DNA of 64,000 nt from Bacteroides nordii WAL 11050 = JCM 12987 (GTDB lineage: Bacteria > Bacteroidota > Bacteroidia > Bacteroidales > Bacteroidaceae): assembly GCA_000613465.1 (NCBI GenBank), contig BAJA01000001.1:210236-274235 (forward strand), written 5' to 3'. Shown here piece after piece: positions 55,402 through 64,000 of this stretch (position 1 is its first letter; each line of letters starts with the position of its first letter). A program made the translations under genes and the position numbers. The notes under the pieces are model-generated. The model was not told where the DNA came from, ran no database searches, and saw nothing but the letters and a program-made list of their open reading frames with translations.

Positions 55402-55442
55402 AAAGAAGGGAAGTACTAAAAAGCAAGTACTTCCCTTCTTTA
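55402..55442. terminator. bidirectional terminator between DUF5103 and carboxyltransferase genes
   Basis: AAAGAAGGGAAGTACT (55402-55417) pairs with AGTACTTCCCTTCTTT, flanked by A and T runs, and serves both converging genes. Confidence 0.85.
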
Positions 55443-55460
55443 TTTTTATTCTATTGACGA

Positions 55461-57235
55461 TCAGGCGAAGATATCACTCCGTTCAATATAGGCTATTACA
55501 TCTCCTTTATTAACAGTGGCTCCTTGCTGGGCACATACTTCAACAACACGGCCCGTAAATCCGGTCAGCAATTTCTCATATTCACCCCATGGTGTAGAAA
55601 GGTAGCAAAACGTTTCGTCGTGCTGATATTTACGACCGATAAACGGCGCAGTAGAAGGACCTTCTACTGATACTTCCCAAAGCACTTGTCCCTTATCCGG
55701 GGCAATAATGGGATCGGCTTTTGCACGTTTCAACTTTCTTATCTCTTCTTCAGAGTATCCATTCTTCGCCATAGCAGCATCTTTTGCGTGTTCCAAATCG
55801 GTCTCAAAGCGTTTTTTGGCAACTCCCGATTTGTAGTCACGATATTGACGGTCGTGCATAGCCAATTCAAAGAGCTCTTCATCATCCTCTCCATATTCCC
55901 AACCGTTCTCGTCCATCTCTTTTCTGTAACCTTCCAAAGCATCCGGATAATTCGATTGTGGGTCAGTATCTACAAACTCATATCCTTGAGATTTTGCCAG
56001 TTCAATGATTTCAGGAGCAAGCTGCCCCGGTAAGCGTCCACTTTTTCCCAGAATCATATCCCAAGTATGATTGTCAATCATCGTCCAACGTTCTTCACCC
56101 TTTACAAGCTGCATCACATTCATTAATGCCACATTCTTCACATATTGACTAAATGGCGTTACCAATGGGGGATAACCGAGTTTTGGCCATACATACTCTA
56201 CTTCATCAAAAAGTATTACCAGCAAATCATCGATACTCAGTTCCGGTTCGTTTTTACCTCTCAATATCATATTAATCCCTGCATGAACACCCTTCAAATC
56301 AGCCATCATAGATCCCATCATACCACCAGGAAGCCCACATTTTAAAAGAAGAGATGACATCTGCTTGTTAGTAGAATCCATAAAATATCCTAAAAAGTCG
56401 TCAATAAATTCCTGAGTCATGGCACGTGCCTTCATATAAGCTTTCATATTGATCTCAGGCACATCATAGCCTTTATCTTTGAGCATCGCCTGTACCGAAA
56501 TTACATCCGGATGTACTTTACCCCACGACATAGGTTCCATAGCCACATCAATAATATCAGCCCCATTCTCACAAACTTCGAGAATAGATGCCATTGAAAG
56601 ACCTGGTCCGCTATGCCCATGATACTGGATAATTATTTCAGGATGTTTCTCCTTTATAGCTTTTGTCAGTCTGCCCAACATTCCGGGACGACCGATACCT
56701 GCCATATCTTTCAAACAGATTTCGGGTGCACCGGCTTCTATCAACTTATCGGCAATATCGGCGTAATATTCAACAGTATGTACCGGTGAATGGGTAATAC
56801 AAAGAGTAGCCTGAGGAATCATCCCCCTTCAAGAGCATACTTAATAGAAGGAATAATGTTACGCACCTCATTCAACCCACAAAATATCCGCGTAATATCC
56901 ACTCCTTGAGCATGTTTTACTTTATACATCAACCGCCGTACATCAGCCGGTACGGGATACATACGCAGACCATTCAACCCGCGATCAAGCATATGAGTCT
57001 GAATACCTGCTTCGTTAAAAGGTTTGGTAAATGCACGTACGGCTTTATTCGGATTCTCTCCATACAGCAGATTTACTTGTTCAAAAGCTCCTCCGTTAGT
57101 TTCGACACGGGCAAAACAGCCCATTTCTATAATCAATGGAGCAATTCGCACTAATTGGTCTACGCGGGGTTGATATTTACCGGACGATTGCCACATGTCC
57201 CGATAGACGAGACTGAATTTAATTTCCTTTTTCAT
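55461..57235 (-). pseudogene. pyruvate/oxaloacetate carboxyltransferase-type protein, one frameshift
   Basis: Two frames join into about 591 aa if one base is restored at the CCCCC run 56823-56827, giving KYALEGGMIPQATLCITHSP. TIM-barrel (HMGL-like) carboxyltransferase features are YRDMWQSSGKY, the RVETNGGAFEQVNLL segment, CLKDMAGIGRPG, and HGHSGPG (metal-binding His pair). It resembles pyruvate carboxylase subunit B and oxaloacetate decarboxylase alpha. The C-terminal biotinyl-like domain ends GRVVEVCAQQGATVNKGDVI but lacks the AMKM biotin lysine. It may use a separate carrier or be non-biotinylated. Confidence 0.8.
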
Positions 57236-57385
57236 TGCCGTAATCTAATAAGGTGATTTTACATAATTTGGTTAACATGTCATCTATTACAAATATACAG
57301 AGTTATCTGACATAAAGACAAAATAAATCTAAAAAAGTTTAGTAAAAAGGATATGTTTTATATCATATTGTCACAAAACAAAAGA

Positions 57386-57411
57386 AATAAGAAGATTTTC
57401 ACCTTCTTATT
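57386..57411 (-). terminator. hairpin terminator of the ECF sigma gene
   Basis: AATAAGAAG (57386-57394) pairs with CTTCTTATT (57403-57411) about 100 bases beyond the sigma gene's stop. Confidence 0.6.
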
Positions 57412-57511
57412 CCTTACAATTAAACAATAACAAGCCGTCTAAAACCACAGATTAAAATAAACACGGCTAATTCTCTTTCAATTTAAAATCTATCTAATTT
57501 ATACCTATTGA

Positions 57512-58015
57512 TTAAACAAAATCCTTCAATTCCTGTTGCAGTCTCTGACGTGTGAAAAAGATACGGCTTTTTACGGTACCTAATGGTAAATCAAGCTTCT
57601 CAGCAATCTCACGATATTTAAATCCTGAAACATGCATAGAAAAAGGTACTTTATATTCCTTGGGCAATGCATTAACAATGCGGCGCATCTCTTTGAGATC
57701 ATAAGCTCCCTCGGTACTTTCAAATCCGGAATCTTGCGGCAAATTCAAATGATAAAGATTGTCTGTCTGGTCTACAAAAGTCTGATCGCGTACAATCTTA
57801 CGATAATTATTAATAAAGATGTTACGCATGATGGTATACATCCATCCTTTGAAGTTTGTATCCGGGATATATTTGTCCTCGTTATCCAAGGCCTTAAGTG
57901 ATGTTTCCTGCAACAAATCATTTGCTTCCTCACGGTTAGCTGTTAACTTATAAGCAAAACGAAGCAACTCTTCCTGAACTCCTATTAAATCTTTCTTAAA
58001 ACTTAAACTTTTCAT
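57512..58015 (-). CDS. ECF-type RNA polymerase sigma factor
   Basis: 167 aa. Region 2 is LLRFAYKLTANREEANDLLQETSLKALDNEDKY, followed by NFKGWMYTIMRNIFINNYRK. Region 4 is VPFSMHVSGFKYREIAEKLDLPLGTVKSRIFFTRQRLQQEL. No anti-sigma gene is adjacent, unlike most Bacteroides ECF loci. It is divergent from lemA with 245 bases between. The regulon cannot be predicted. Confidence 0.9.
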   Translation of the reverse strand: MKSLSFKKDLIGVQEELLRFAYKLTANREEANDLLQETSLKALDNEDKYIPDTNFKGWMYTIMRNIFINNYRKIVRDQTFVDQTDNLYHLNLPQDSGFESTEGAYDLKEMRRIVNALPKEYKVPFSMHVSGFKYREIAEKLDLPLGTVKSRIFFTRQRLQQELKDFV

Positions 58016-58195
58016 ACTTAATGGTTTTTACGGTTAATATTTCGTTTCATTATCGATGTTGCAAGTTTAAAGGTATTTTTAGACTTTAGTAGGGGGGAAT
58101 TCGTCTTTCTTTGGGGTGAAAACTATCAAAAAACAGTTTTTAGGTGCTTTTTGATAGTTATTGGGTGCTATTGATGATTTTTATTCTCTGTTCTA

Positions 58196-58226
58196 TTGCA
58201 AGAATGATCACTTTCACCTATCTTTG
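58196..58226 (+). promoter_or_regulatory. promoter of the lemA-M48 operon
   Basis: TTG (58196-58198), 20 bases, TATCTTTG (58219-58226), 34 bases before the lemA ATG. Confidence 0.7.
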
Positions 58227-58260
58227 AAAGTATTAATAACCCTAACAAATACACAAAATT

Positions 58261-58821
58261 ATGACTCTATTAATCATTTTAGGAATTATCGTCATACTTG
58301 GAATCATGGTAGTTTCGATGTACAATTCACTGATAAAATTAAGAAATAACCGTGAAAATGCATTTGCAGATATAGATGTACAGTTAAAACAGCGTCATGA
58401 TCTGATACCACAATTGGTAGATACCATAAAAGGTTACGCCACCCACGAAAAAGAGACATTAGACCGGGTGATACAGGCTCGTAACGGAGCAGTCAATGCA
58501 TGTACGATCGACGATAAAATCAATGCGGAAAATCAATTGACATCTGCTCTTTCGGGATTGAAGATTACGTTGGAAGCTTATCCTGATTTAAAAGCCAATC
58601 AGAACTTTCTTCAGTTACAGGAAGAAATATCAGATATTGAAAACAAATTAGCATCAGTCCGCCGCTATTTCAACTCAGCTACAAAGGAACTGAACAATGC
58701 TGTTCAGACATTTCCTTCCAACCTGATTGCCGGTATGTTTGGCTTCCACAAAGAAATTATGTTCGACCTGGGAACAGAACAGCGTGCCAATCTGGAACAA
58801 GCCCCTAAAATTAATTTCTAA
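58261..58821 (+). CDS. lemA: LemA-family membrane protein
   Basis: 186 aa. One N-terminal membrane helix (TLLIILGIIVILGIMVVSMYN) is followed by the LemA helical bundle (KQRHDLIPQLVDTIKGYATHEKETL, and a C-terminal FPSNLIAGMFGF). Its function is poorly known; it is often encoded beside HtpX-like membrane proteases, as here (25-base gap). Confidence 0.9.
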   Translation: MTLLIILGIIVILGIMVVSMYNSLIKLRNNRENAFADIDVQLKQRHDLIPQLVDTIKGYATHEKETLDRVIQARNGAVNACTIDDKINAENQLTSALSGLKITLEAYPDLKANQNFLQLQEEISDIENKLASVRRYFNSATKELNNAVQTFPSNLIAGMFGFHKEIMFDLGTEQRANLEQAPKINF

Positions 58822-58846
58822 ACTCCTCACGGATAATTGATAAATC

Positions 58847-59812
58847 ATGCAATACATCGGAATTCAAACACAACAGAACCGGAATAATATTCGTTCCGTA
58901 TTTCTGCTGTTTCTGTTTCCTTGTTTAGTAGGGGTACTCTCCTATCTGTTCTGTTATTTGCTGGTAATGCTTACGCAAGAACAATATGTGGACTATAGTC
59001 GTATGGATATGGTGAATGACATATTCCTCCAATCTATACCTTATATAATAGGAGGTGTTACGATCTGGTTCCTTATTGCCTATTTTGCCAACACAAGCAT
59101 TATCAAAGCTGCTACCGGAGCAAAGACACTGGAACGCAAAGAGAACAAGCGCATCTATAATCTGGTAGAGAACCTCTGTATGTCACAAGGTATGAAAATG
59201 CCGAAGATTAACATCATCAATGACTCTTCTCTGAACGCCTATGCCAGTGGAATTAATGAGCGTACTTACACTGTTACACTTTCCCGTGGGATTATTGAGA
59301 AACTAGACGATCAGGAGCTGGAAGGAGTCATAGCACATGAATTAAGTCATATCCGTAACCGGGATGTACGTTTGCTGATTGTTTCCATCGTATTCGTTGG
59401 TATCTTTTCTATGTTGGCGCAGATTGCCATACGTTCTATTTATTATAGTTCGCGTACACGTAGTAGCAATAGCAAAGGAAACGGTGTTATTGTGTTGATT
59501 CTGATTGCTCTCATTGTAGCTGCCATTGGCTATTTCTTTGCAAGTCTCATGCGTTTTGCCATCTCACGCAAACGTGAATACATGGCAGATGCAGGTGCTG
59601 CCGAAATGACAAAGAATCCGCTTGCTCTTGCCAGTGCGTTACGTAAGATTTCAGCCGATCCTGATATTGAAGCCGTAAAAAGGGAAGATGTAGCCCAACT
59701 TTTCATAGAACATCCGGGTAAACAGGCAAAGAGTAGTTTCAGCGGACTCAGTGGACTGTTTGCAACCCATCCTCCTATTAAAAAGAGAATTGAGGTATTG
59801 GAACAATTCTAA
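58847..59812 (+). CDS. M48-family (HtpX-like) membrane zinc metalloprotease
   Basis: 321 aa. Zinc motif is GVIAHELSHIRNRDV (HExxH, about residue 163), with the third ligand region REYMADAGAAEM. Membrane helices are at about 20-45, 65-85, 185-210 and 220-245. C-terminal end is SGLFATHPPIKKRIEVLE, as in HtpX. It degrades misfolded membrane proteins. Co-transcribed with lemA. Confidence 0.9.
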   Translation: MQYIGIQTQQNRNNIRSVFLLFLFPCLVGVLSYLFCYLLVMLTQEQYVDYSRMDMVNDIFLQSIPYIIGGVTIWFLIAYFANTSIIKAATGAKTLERKENKRIYNLVENLCMSQGMKMPKINIINDSSLNAYASGINERTYTVTLSRGIIEKLDDQELEGVIAHELSHIRNRDVRLLIVSIVFVGIFSMLAQIAIRSIYYSSRTRSSNSKGNGVIVLILIALIVAAIGYFFASLMRFAISRKREYMADAGAAEMTKNPLALASALRKISADPDIEAVKREDVAQLFIEHPGKQAKSSFSGLSGLFATHPPIKKRIEVLEQF

Positions 59813-59876
59813 AAACGTCCATAACCTCATCTTTAAAGCATATAAAAACTTTTGCCATATAAATACGAATTTATTA

Positions 59877-59969
59877 AAACGCAAATGAACGCAGATTTTC
59901 ACTAATTAGATTGCTGCGTTATGATTAAAAACAATATTCCATACAGAAAATCTGCGTTCATCCGCGTTT
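59877..59969. repeat. intergenic inverted repeat (GAACGCAGATTTTC type)
   Basis: 24-base arms at 59877-59900 and 59946-59969 match at 22 positions, with core GAACGCAGATTTTC / GAAAATCTGCGTTC. A further GCGTTTATCTGCGTTT follows. The repeat fills most of the 313-base gap before the M16 gene. Similar ATCTGCGTT-type intergenic repeats recur in Bacteroides genomes as I recall; it could also act as a terminator for the protease operon. Confidence 0.65.
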
Positions 59970-60080
59970 ATCTGCGTTTCAATAATAATCCACTAAATAA
60001 TCAATTGTGATATATTTACTGTATTTGTAATTACAATGTTATTTTTCCGAGGTTTTCGTAGTTCTTTTGTGATTTTTTCA

Positions 60081-60088
60081 TAGCTTTG
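60081..60088 (+). promoter_or_regulatory. -7 element of the M16 protease gene
   Basis: TAGCTTTG, 37 bases before the ATG at 60126. Confidence 0.55.
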
Positions 60089-60125
60089 CCTACATATACA
60101 TAAAAACACTTTATTTAATTATTTT

Positions 60126-63023
60126 ATGAAACTAATCAAATCTCTCATCCTTTTGGCTGCGATAGCAGTTTCTGTCCCATCATTCGGACAAGGACTGAAA
60201 GCATTTAAGCTGAAAAACGGTCTTTCCGTATATATATGGGAAGACAACACGAAATCTGACGTATTCGGATTGGTAGGAGTACGTACAGGGGCAGTTAATG
60301 ATCCTGCCGAGTATACGGGTTTGGCTCATTATCTGGAACATGTAATGTTTAAAGGAACCGACAAGATTGGTACACTCGACTGGACTACCGAAGAACCTAT
60401 TTACCAACAAATCATCGCCAAGTATGATGAAATGGCCGACGAAGCTGATCCGGTAAAAAAAGAGGCTATCGGTAAAGAAATTAATGAATTGACTATTCAG
60501 GCCGGTAAGGTGAGTGTATCCAACGAGTTTTCTAATTTGATGGAAAGTATGGGAGGTAAAAACCTAAACGCTGCCACAGGTATGGATTTAACCTATTACC
60601 ACAATTCTTTTCCTGCTTTCCAAATCAACAAATGGCTGGAAATCTCTTCTCAGCGTTTTCTGAATCCTGTATTCCGCACCTTCCAATCTGAGCTGGAAAC
60701 GGTATATGAAGAATACAACCGCGGACAGGATAATCCCTGGCGTGTGCAATACGATTTTATTCAAAGTAAAGCGTACGAAGGACACCCCTACTCACGTTCG
60801 GTACTTGGTTTGCCCGAACATCTGAAAAACCCTCGGTTAAGCCAGTTAATCAAGTTCTACAATGACTGGTACACAGCAGAAAACATGGTATTGGTTTTGG
60901 TAGGTAACGTAAATGCCAACCAGATCAGTGGCAGAATAGCATCTACTTTCGGCCGTCTTCCTCAAAAAGCAACTCCCGAACGTAAAACCTATCCTGATCT
61001 GAATATTAAAGGCCGTACACAATATACGGCTAAAATTGGTCAATATCCATCAGTATGCATGATTTACAAAGGTGTACCAGCCGGACATCCGGATGAAAAA
61101 CCCCTGGAAATAGCACTTGCATTATTACACAACAGTAGTGCTACCGGCGCACTCGATAAACTATCAATTGATGGTGAAATAACAAATGGTTCCGCATCTC
61201 TGGAAGCCAATCGTCAGCAAGGTCGTTGCAAAATAGCAGTAACTCCATTGTATGATGAAAACCAAAGACGTTTTGAATCAAACAAGAGTGCCGAAAAGAA
61301 AGCATTGAAAGCGATTCAGCAGATTGCTAATGGTGAAGTGGAAGATTGGATCATTAATGCCATCAAAACCAATATGTGCCGCGAATTCGATCAGGTCATG
61401 GAAGCAAGTGAAAACAAAGCACTCATTCTTTTACAAGCTTTTATCAATGAAGAAGATCTGGGACAGGTGCTCAACTACAAAGATGAAATCATGGCTATCA
61501 ACATTGATGACATTAAGCGTGTAGCTAAACAATATCTGAGCAATGATTACTTAGCTCTTTATATAGAAAAAGGAAAATTGAGCAAAGATGCCAAAATAAA
61601 GAAACCAGGATACAAACCGATCGAACCTCCTGTAGGTAAACAGTCGCTCTATGCACAACAATTCAAGAGCTTACCTATTGGTCAGGTAGAAGAGAAGTTT
61701 ATGAATTTTGGCGAAGTACAGACAAAACGGATCAACGACCGTTCTAAGCTGTTCTATACTGCCAACTCAGAGAATGAGGTATTCAGCCTGACACTGAAAT
61801 ATGGCGCGGGAGAACGTACATTCCCTAAAATTGGTATTGCTGCCAGCTTAATGAATAATGCAGGTATCATGGGGATTTACGAACCGCAAGAACTGAAAAA
61901 GGAACTTAGCAAATTGAACGTCAGCTGTAATGTATTTGCCGGTGATGACTATCTGTACATCTCAATGCGCGGATACGAAAACAATCTTCCGGAAGCCTGC
62001 CAGCTACTTGCCCGCCAGATCTTAATGCCAAAATTGGATGAGAAACAGTTAAGCCGTATCAAAGGTAGTACATTAGGATCACGTCAACAGCGTAAAGACA
62101 ATGTACAGACCTTGGGAGTTGCTTTGAATCAGTACATCCGTTACGGAGATAAATCTCCTTTCATAGATGAACTGACCGACAAACAAATCCTGGAGTTACA
62201 GATATCAGAACTGACAGGTGATATCAATCGCGCTTCCAATTATGAAGCAGAAATCTACTATACAGGTACGTTGCCTTTCGACAATGTATATGAAATTCTG
62301 AGCAAAAACCTTCCGTTGGTGGCTAATGAGAAACCGACCGATTCACCACAGGTGAAACCGATAGCTCCCGTTACAGAAAACACAGTTTATTTCCTGCCGA
62401 ACTCAGATGCAGAACAAGCTCAGATTTACTTCTTCATGCCGACAGCAAACTATGACAAAAAGGATGACGTATTGCGCGATGCATTCTACCAATACTTTTC
62501 CGGAGACTTCAACGGATTAGTGTTAAATGAGCTTCGTGAAAAACGTTCTATGGTCTATTCTGCATATGGGATAGTTACAACACCTATCCTTCCAGGGTAT
62601 CCGACTACTTTCATCGGACAAATCGGCACACAAAACGACAAAGCCAATGAAGCATTAGCCCTCTACATGGATTTGTTGCGCAATATGCCGGAAAATCCGG
62701 ATCGTATGGACAATATCAAGAGCTATCTACGCCAGGAAGCACTCACTACACATCCGGACTTCCGCGATAAAGCTCAATACTTTGAACAGTATAAGAGAGT
62801 GGGATATACACAAGACCCCGCTATTGAAAACATACCGAAAATTGATGCTTTGACTTTTGATGATATAATGAAGTATTATAAAGAAAACATCAAAGACAAA
62901 CCAATTGCTATCGGTATCATGGGTAACCCCAAAGATATCAATGTAGAAGAACTGAAAAAATTCGGAAAAGTGGTAAGATTAACAGAGAAGAAACTGTTTA
63001 ATACCAAAGATACATTGTTCTAA
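60126..63023 (+). CDS. M16-family (pitrilysin/insulinase) zinc peptidase
   Basis: 965 aa with a signal peptide (LLAAIAVSVPSFGQ). The inverted zinc motif HxxEH is at 68-72 (HYLEHVMFKGTDKIG), with the distal Glu in ETVYEEYNRGQDN. Four M16 repeats in two halves follow; the second half, from about 520, lacks the zinc motif, as in pitrilysin-type enzymes (LREKRSMVYSAYG is the R/Y-containing C-terminal motif). Likely periplasmic, degrading peptides. It is a single-gene unit with its own promoter and terminator. Confidence 0.9.
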   Translation: MKLIKSLILLAAIAVSVPSFGQGLKAFKLKNGLSVYIWEDNTKSDVFGLVGVRTGAVNDPAEYTGLAHYLEHVMFKGTDKIGTLDWTTEEPIYQQIIAKYDEMADEADPVKKEAIGKEINELTIQAGKVSVSNEFSNLMESMGGKNLNAATGMDLTYYHNSFPAFQINKWLEISSQRFLNPVFRTFQSELETVYEEYNRGQDNPWRVQYDFIQSKAYEGHPYSRSVLGLPEHLKNPRLSQLIKFYNDWYTAENMVLVLVGNVNANQISGRIASTFGRLPQKATPERKTYPDLNIKGRTQYTAKIGQYPSVCMIYKGVPAGHPDEKPLEIALALLHNSSATGALDKLSIDGEITNGSASLEANRQQGRCKIAVTPLYDENQRRFESNKSAEKKALKAIQQIANGEVEDWIINAIKTNMCREFDQVMEASENKALILLQAFINEEDLGQVLNYKDEIMAINIDDIKRVAKQYLSNDYLALYIEKGKLSKDAKIKKPGYKPIEPPVGKQSLYAQQFKSLPIGQVEEKFMNFGEVQTKRINDRSKLFYTANSENEVFSLTLKYGAGERTFPKIGIAASLMNNAGIMGIYEPQELKKELSKLNVSCNVFAGDDYLYISMRGYENNLPEACQLLARQILMPKLDEKQLSRIKGSTLGSRQQRKDNVQTLGVALNQYIRYGDKSPFIDELTDKQILELQISELTGDINRASNYEAEIYYTGTLPFDNVYEILSKNLPLVANEKPTDSPQVKPIAPVTENTVYFLPNSDAEQAQIYFFMPTANYDKKDDVLRDAFYQYFSGDFNGLVLNELREKRSMVYSAYGIVTTPILPGYPTTFIGQIGTQNDKANEALALYMDLLRNMPENPDRMDNIKSYLRQEALTTHPDFRDKAQYFEQYKRVGYTQDPAIENIPKIDALTFDDIMKYYKENIKDKPIAIGIMGNPKDINVEELKKFGKVVRLTEKKLFNTKDTLF

Positions 63024-63047
63024 GAACTGAAAAGTAACTGATAATAT

Positions 63048-63095
63048 GCAATCCCTGTTTGTAATACATTTATTACAGGCAGGGATTGCCATTTC
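63048..63095 (+). terminator. terminator after the M16 gene
   Basis: GCAATCCCTG (63048-63057) pairs with CAGGGATTGC (63080-63089), with an inner GTAAT/ATTAC stem, then CATTT. Confidence 0.7.
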
Positions 63096-63211
63096 CGGAC
63101 ATTAAAGCATTATAACGACCTCCTTCTTTTTCTGTTTAATTTCATTAAATAAAGTACAGTTAATCTGTATTTTAGTATATTTGAATGTTAGTAATAAAAA
63201 AGAGTAGCGAT

Positions 63212-63706
63212 ATGAAAACGAATAAACGTACTATTACCTTAATGCTCCTGTTGATTATCGGTTTATCCGGAGTTTCTGCTCAAAGTAAGAAAGAGCAAAA
63301 AGAACAAAGAGAACAAGCTGTGAAAGAACAGATTGTATCGGAGAAGTATAAAATTAGTGTGAGTACCGCCTATCCTCGCCGTGGTAAGACCGTCTACTTA
63401 TCTTCACCTTATTCACTGGAGATAAGAAATGATTCTGTTATTTCGTATCTGCCTTTCTATGGACGCGCATACTCCATCCCTTATGGTGGAGGCGACGGAT
63501 TGATATTTAAAGCACCTCTTGATGAATATGAAATGAAAATGAATAAAAAGGGAGCTGCAAAGATCGAATTTATAGCCCGGAGCCCGGAAGACAGGTTTAA
63601 GTTCAGCTTAACCATCTATCCCAATGGTTCAACCAGCATCAACGTCAACATGCAAAACCGTGAATCGATAAGTTTCTCGGGAGAAATGGAAGAGAAAGAG
63701 TTATAG
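63212..63706 (+). CDS. DUF4251 secreted protein
   Basis: 164 aa from ATG 63212 (MKTNKRTITLMLLLIIGLSG), which gives a clean signal peptide ending VSAQ; an upstream ATG at 63185 would put charged residues before it. DUF4251 features are SLEIRNDSVISYLPFYGRAY and GLIFKAPLDEYEMK. Periplasmic; the function is unknown. Confidence 0.85.
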   Translation: MKTNKRTITLMLLLIIGLSGVSAQSKKEQKEQREQAVKEQIVSEKYKISVSTAYPRRGKTVYLSSPYSLEIRNDSVISYLPFYGRAYSIPYGGGDGLIFKAPLDEYEMKMNKKGAAKIEFIARSPEDRFKFSLTIYPNGSTSINVNMQNRESISFSGEMEEKEL

Positions 63707-63710
63707 GGAG

Positions 63711-63760
63711 AGTTATAGAGTGGTAAGGTTATAACCCTACCACCCTATAACCTTATAACT
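63711..63760. terminator. imperfect bidirectional terminator
   Basis: AGTTATAGAGTGGTAAGGTT (63711-63730) pairs imperfectly with the sequence up to 63760 (reverse complement AGTTATAAGGTTATAGGGTG). It sits between converging genes and overlaps the stop of the channel gene. Confidence 0.6.
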
Positions 63761-64000
63761 TTACATCTTCTTCCTCCTCCTCCCCTTTCAGAATCGGCAG
63801 GCAAATTTGATACTTTACTGCCAGAATGCGCGTTACAAAGACGCTGCATCCACTTATTATTTGCGTAACGACAGAGTCCAGTCCTAAAAGGTGACACATC
63901 CAATATACAACACCACCTACCACACATGCCATGGCATAAATCTCTTTACGAAATATCAAAGGAATCTCATTAATAAACACGTCACGAATCACACCGCCTG
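63753..64000 (-). CDS. TRIC/UPF0126-type membrane protein (5' end outside window)
   Basis: The - strand frame is open to the window edge and encodes GGVIRDVFINEIPLIFRKEI, the conserved second-half motif of the trimeric intracellular cation channel-like (YicG/UPF0126) family, then two membrane segments and an acidic tail (KGEEEEEDVKL). A probable K+-permeable or glycine-related membrane protein. Only the C-terminal 82 residues are present. Confidence 0.8.
   Translation of the reverse strand, partial: GGVIRDVFINEIPLIFRKEIYAMACVVGGVVYWMCHLLGLDSVVTQIISGCSVFVTRILAVKYQICLPILKGEEEEEDVKL

Overview
The window looks like chromosome of a gut Bacteroides or a close relative. The evidence is TonB-dependent receptors, DUF4374, DUF5103, DUF4251 and DUF4377 proteins, RteC/BfmA-type mobilization genes, and repeated promoters of the Bacteroides sigma type (TAnnTTTG at -7). 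No rRNA, tRNA, IS element or CRISPR array was recognised. All names come from reading motifs and family resemblance; no searches were run.

Layout. (1) 1-11.4 kb, + strand: a metal/siderophore-type locus. It has a TetR regulator, two small ORFs, a ZIP metal transporter, a His-rich micro-ORF, a SAM methyltransferase, a TonB receptor, a DUF4374 lipoprotein, a membrane methyltransferase and a pair of ABC half-transporters. (2) 11.4-14.4 kb, + strand: a mobilization module (RteC-like protein, HTH protein, BfmA-like protein, DUF5712 relaxase). (3) 14.6-24.2 kb, - strand: one tightly packed defence operon. It encodes a small partner plus a SIR2-like DUF4917 protein, then a complete Wadjet system (JetA, B, C, D), then a TPR-HEPN protein and a small membrane protein. 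(4) 24.4-29 kb: an AbiE toxin-antitoxin pair with operator-like repeats, a promoter-to-terminator stretch without ORFs, a PD-(D/E)XK-like nuclease, a DUF4377 pseudogene and the 3' part of an FMN-reductase gene.

(5) 28,879-46,922: a mobile element of about 18 kb whose ends can be placed to the base. It interrupts the FMN-reductase gene, whose first codons lie at 46,914-46,944 and whose remainder lies at 28,295-28,887. Both junctions carry GTGGGCTAC. Its cargo is an ATPase-TOPRIM pair (RloAB/AbiL type) fused by overlaps to a Thoeris system with two different ThsB sensors, and a large restriction-modification locus (GIY-YIG-like, helicase and methylase in one chain, plus a partner). The promoter of the restriction locus lies between 16-bp inverted repeats next to a tyrosine recombinase gene, which suggests a phase-variable ON/OFF switch. 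Mobilization genes and the element's own integrase complete it.

(6) 46.9-64 kb: chromosomal backbone. It contains an AraC regulator, a DUF2867 protein, a decayed ECF-sigma/TonB remnant, DMT and MATE transporters, an OmpA lipoprotein, a monofunctional transglycosylase, DUF5103, a carboxyltransferase, an ECF sigma factor, LemA, an M48 protease, an M16 protease, DUF4251 and a partial TRIC-type channel.

Ten genes are broken by one- or two-base changes, most of them in short homopolymer runs. Each is restored to normal family length by undoing them. These breaks occur in 1-16.5 kb and 50-57 kb, while 29-47 kb and 57.5-64 kb appear free of them. This may be uneven sequence quality rather than real gene loss, so they are annotated as frameshifted full-length genes.
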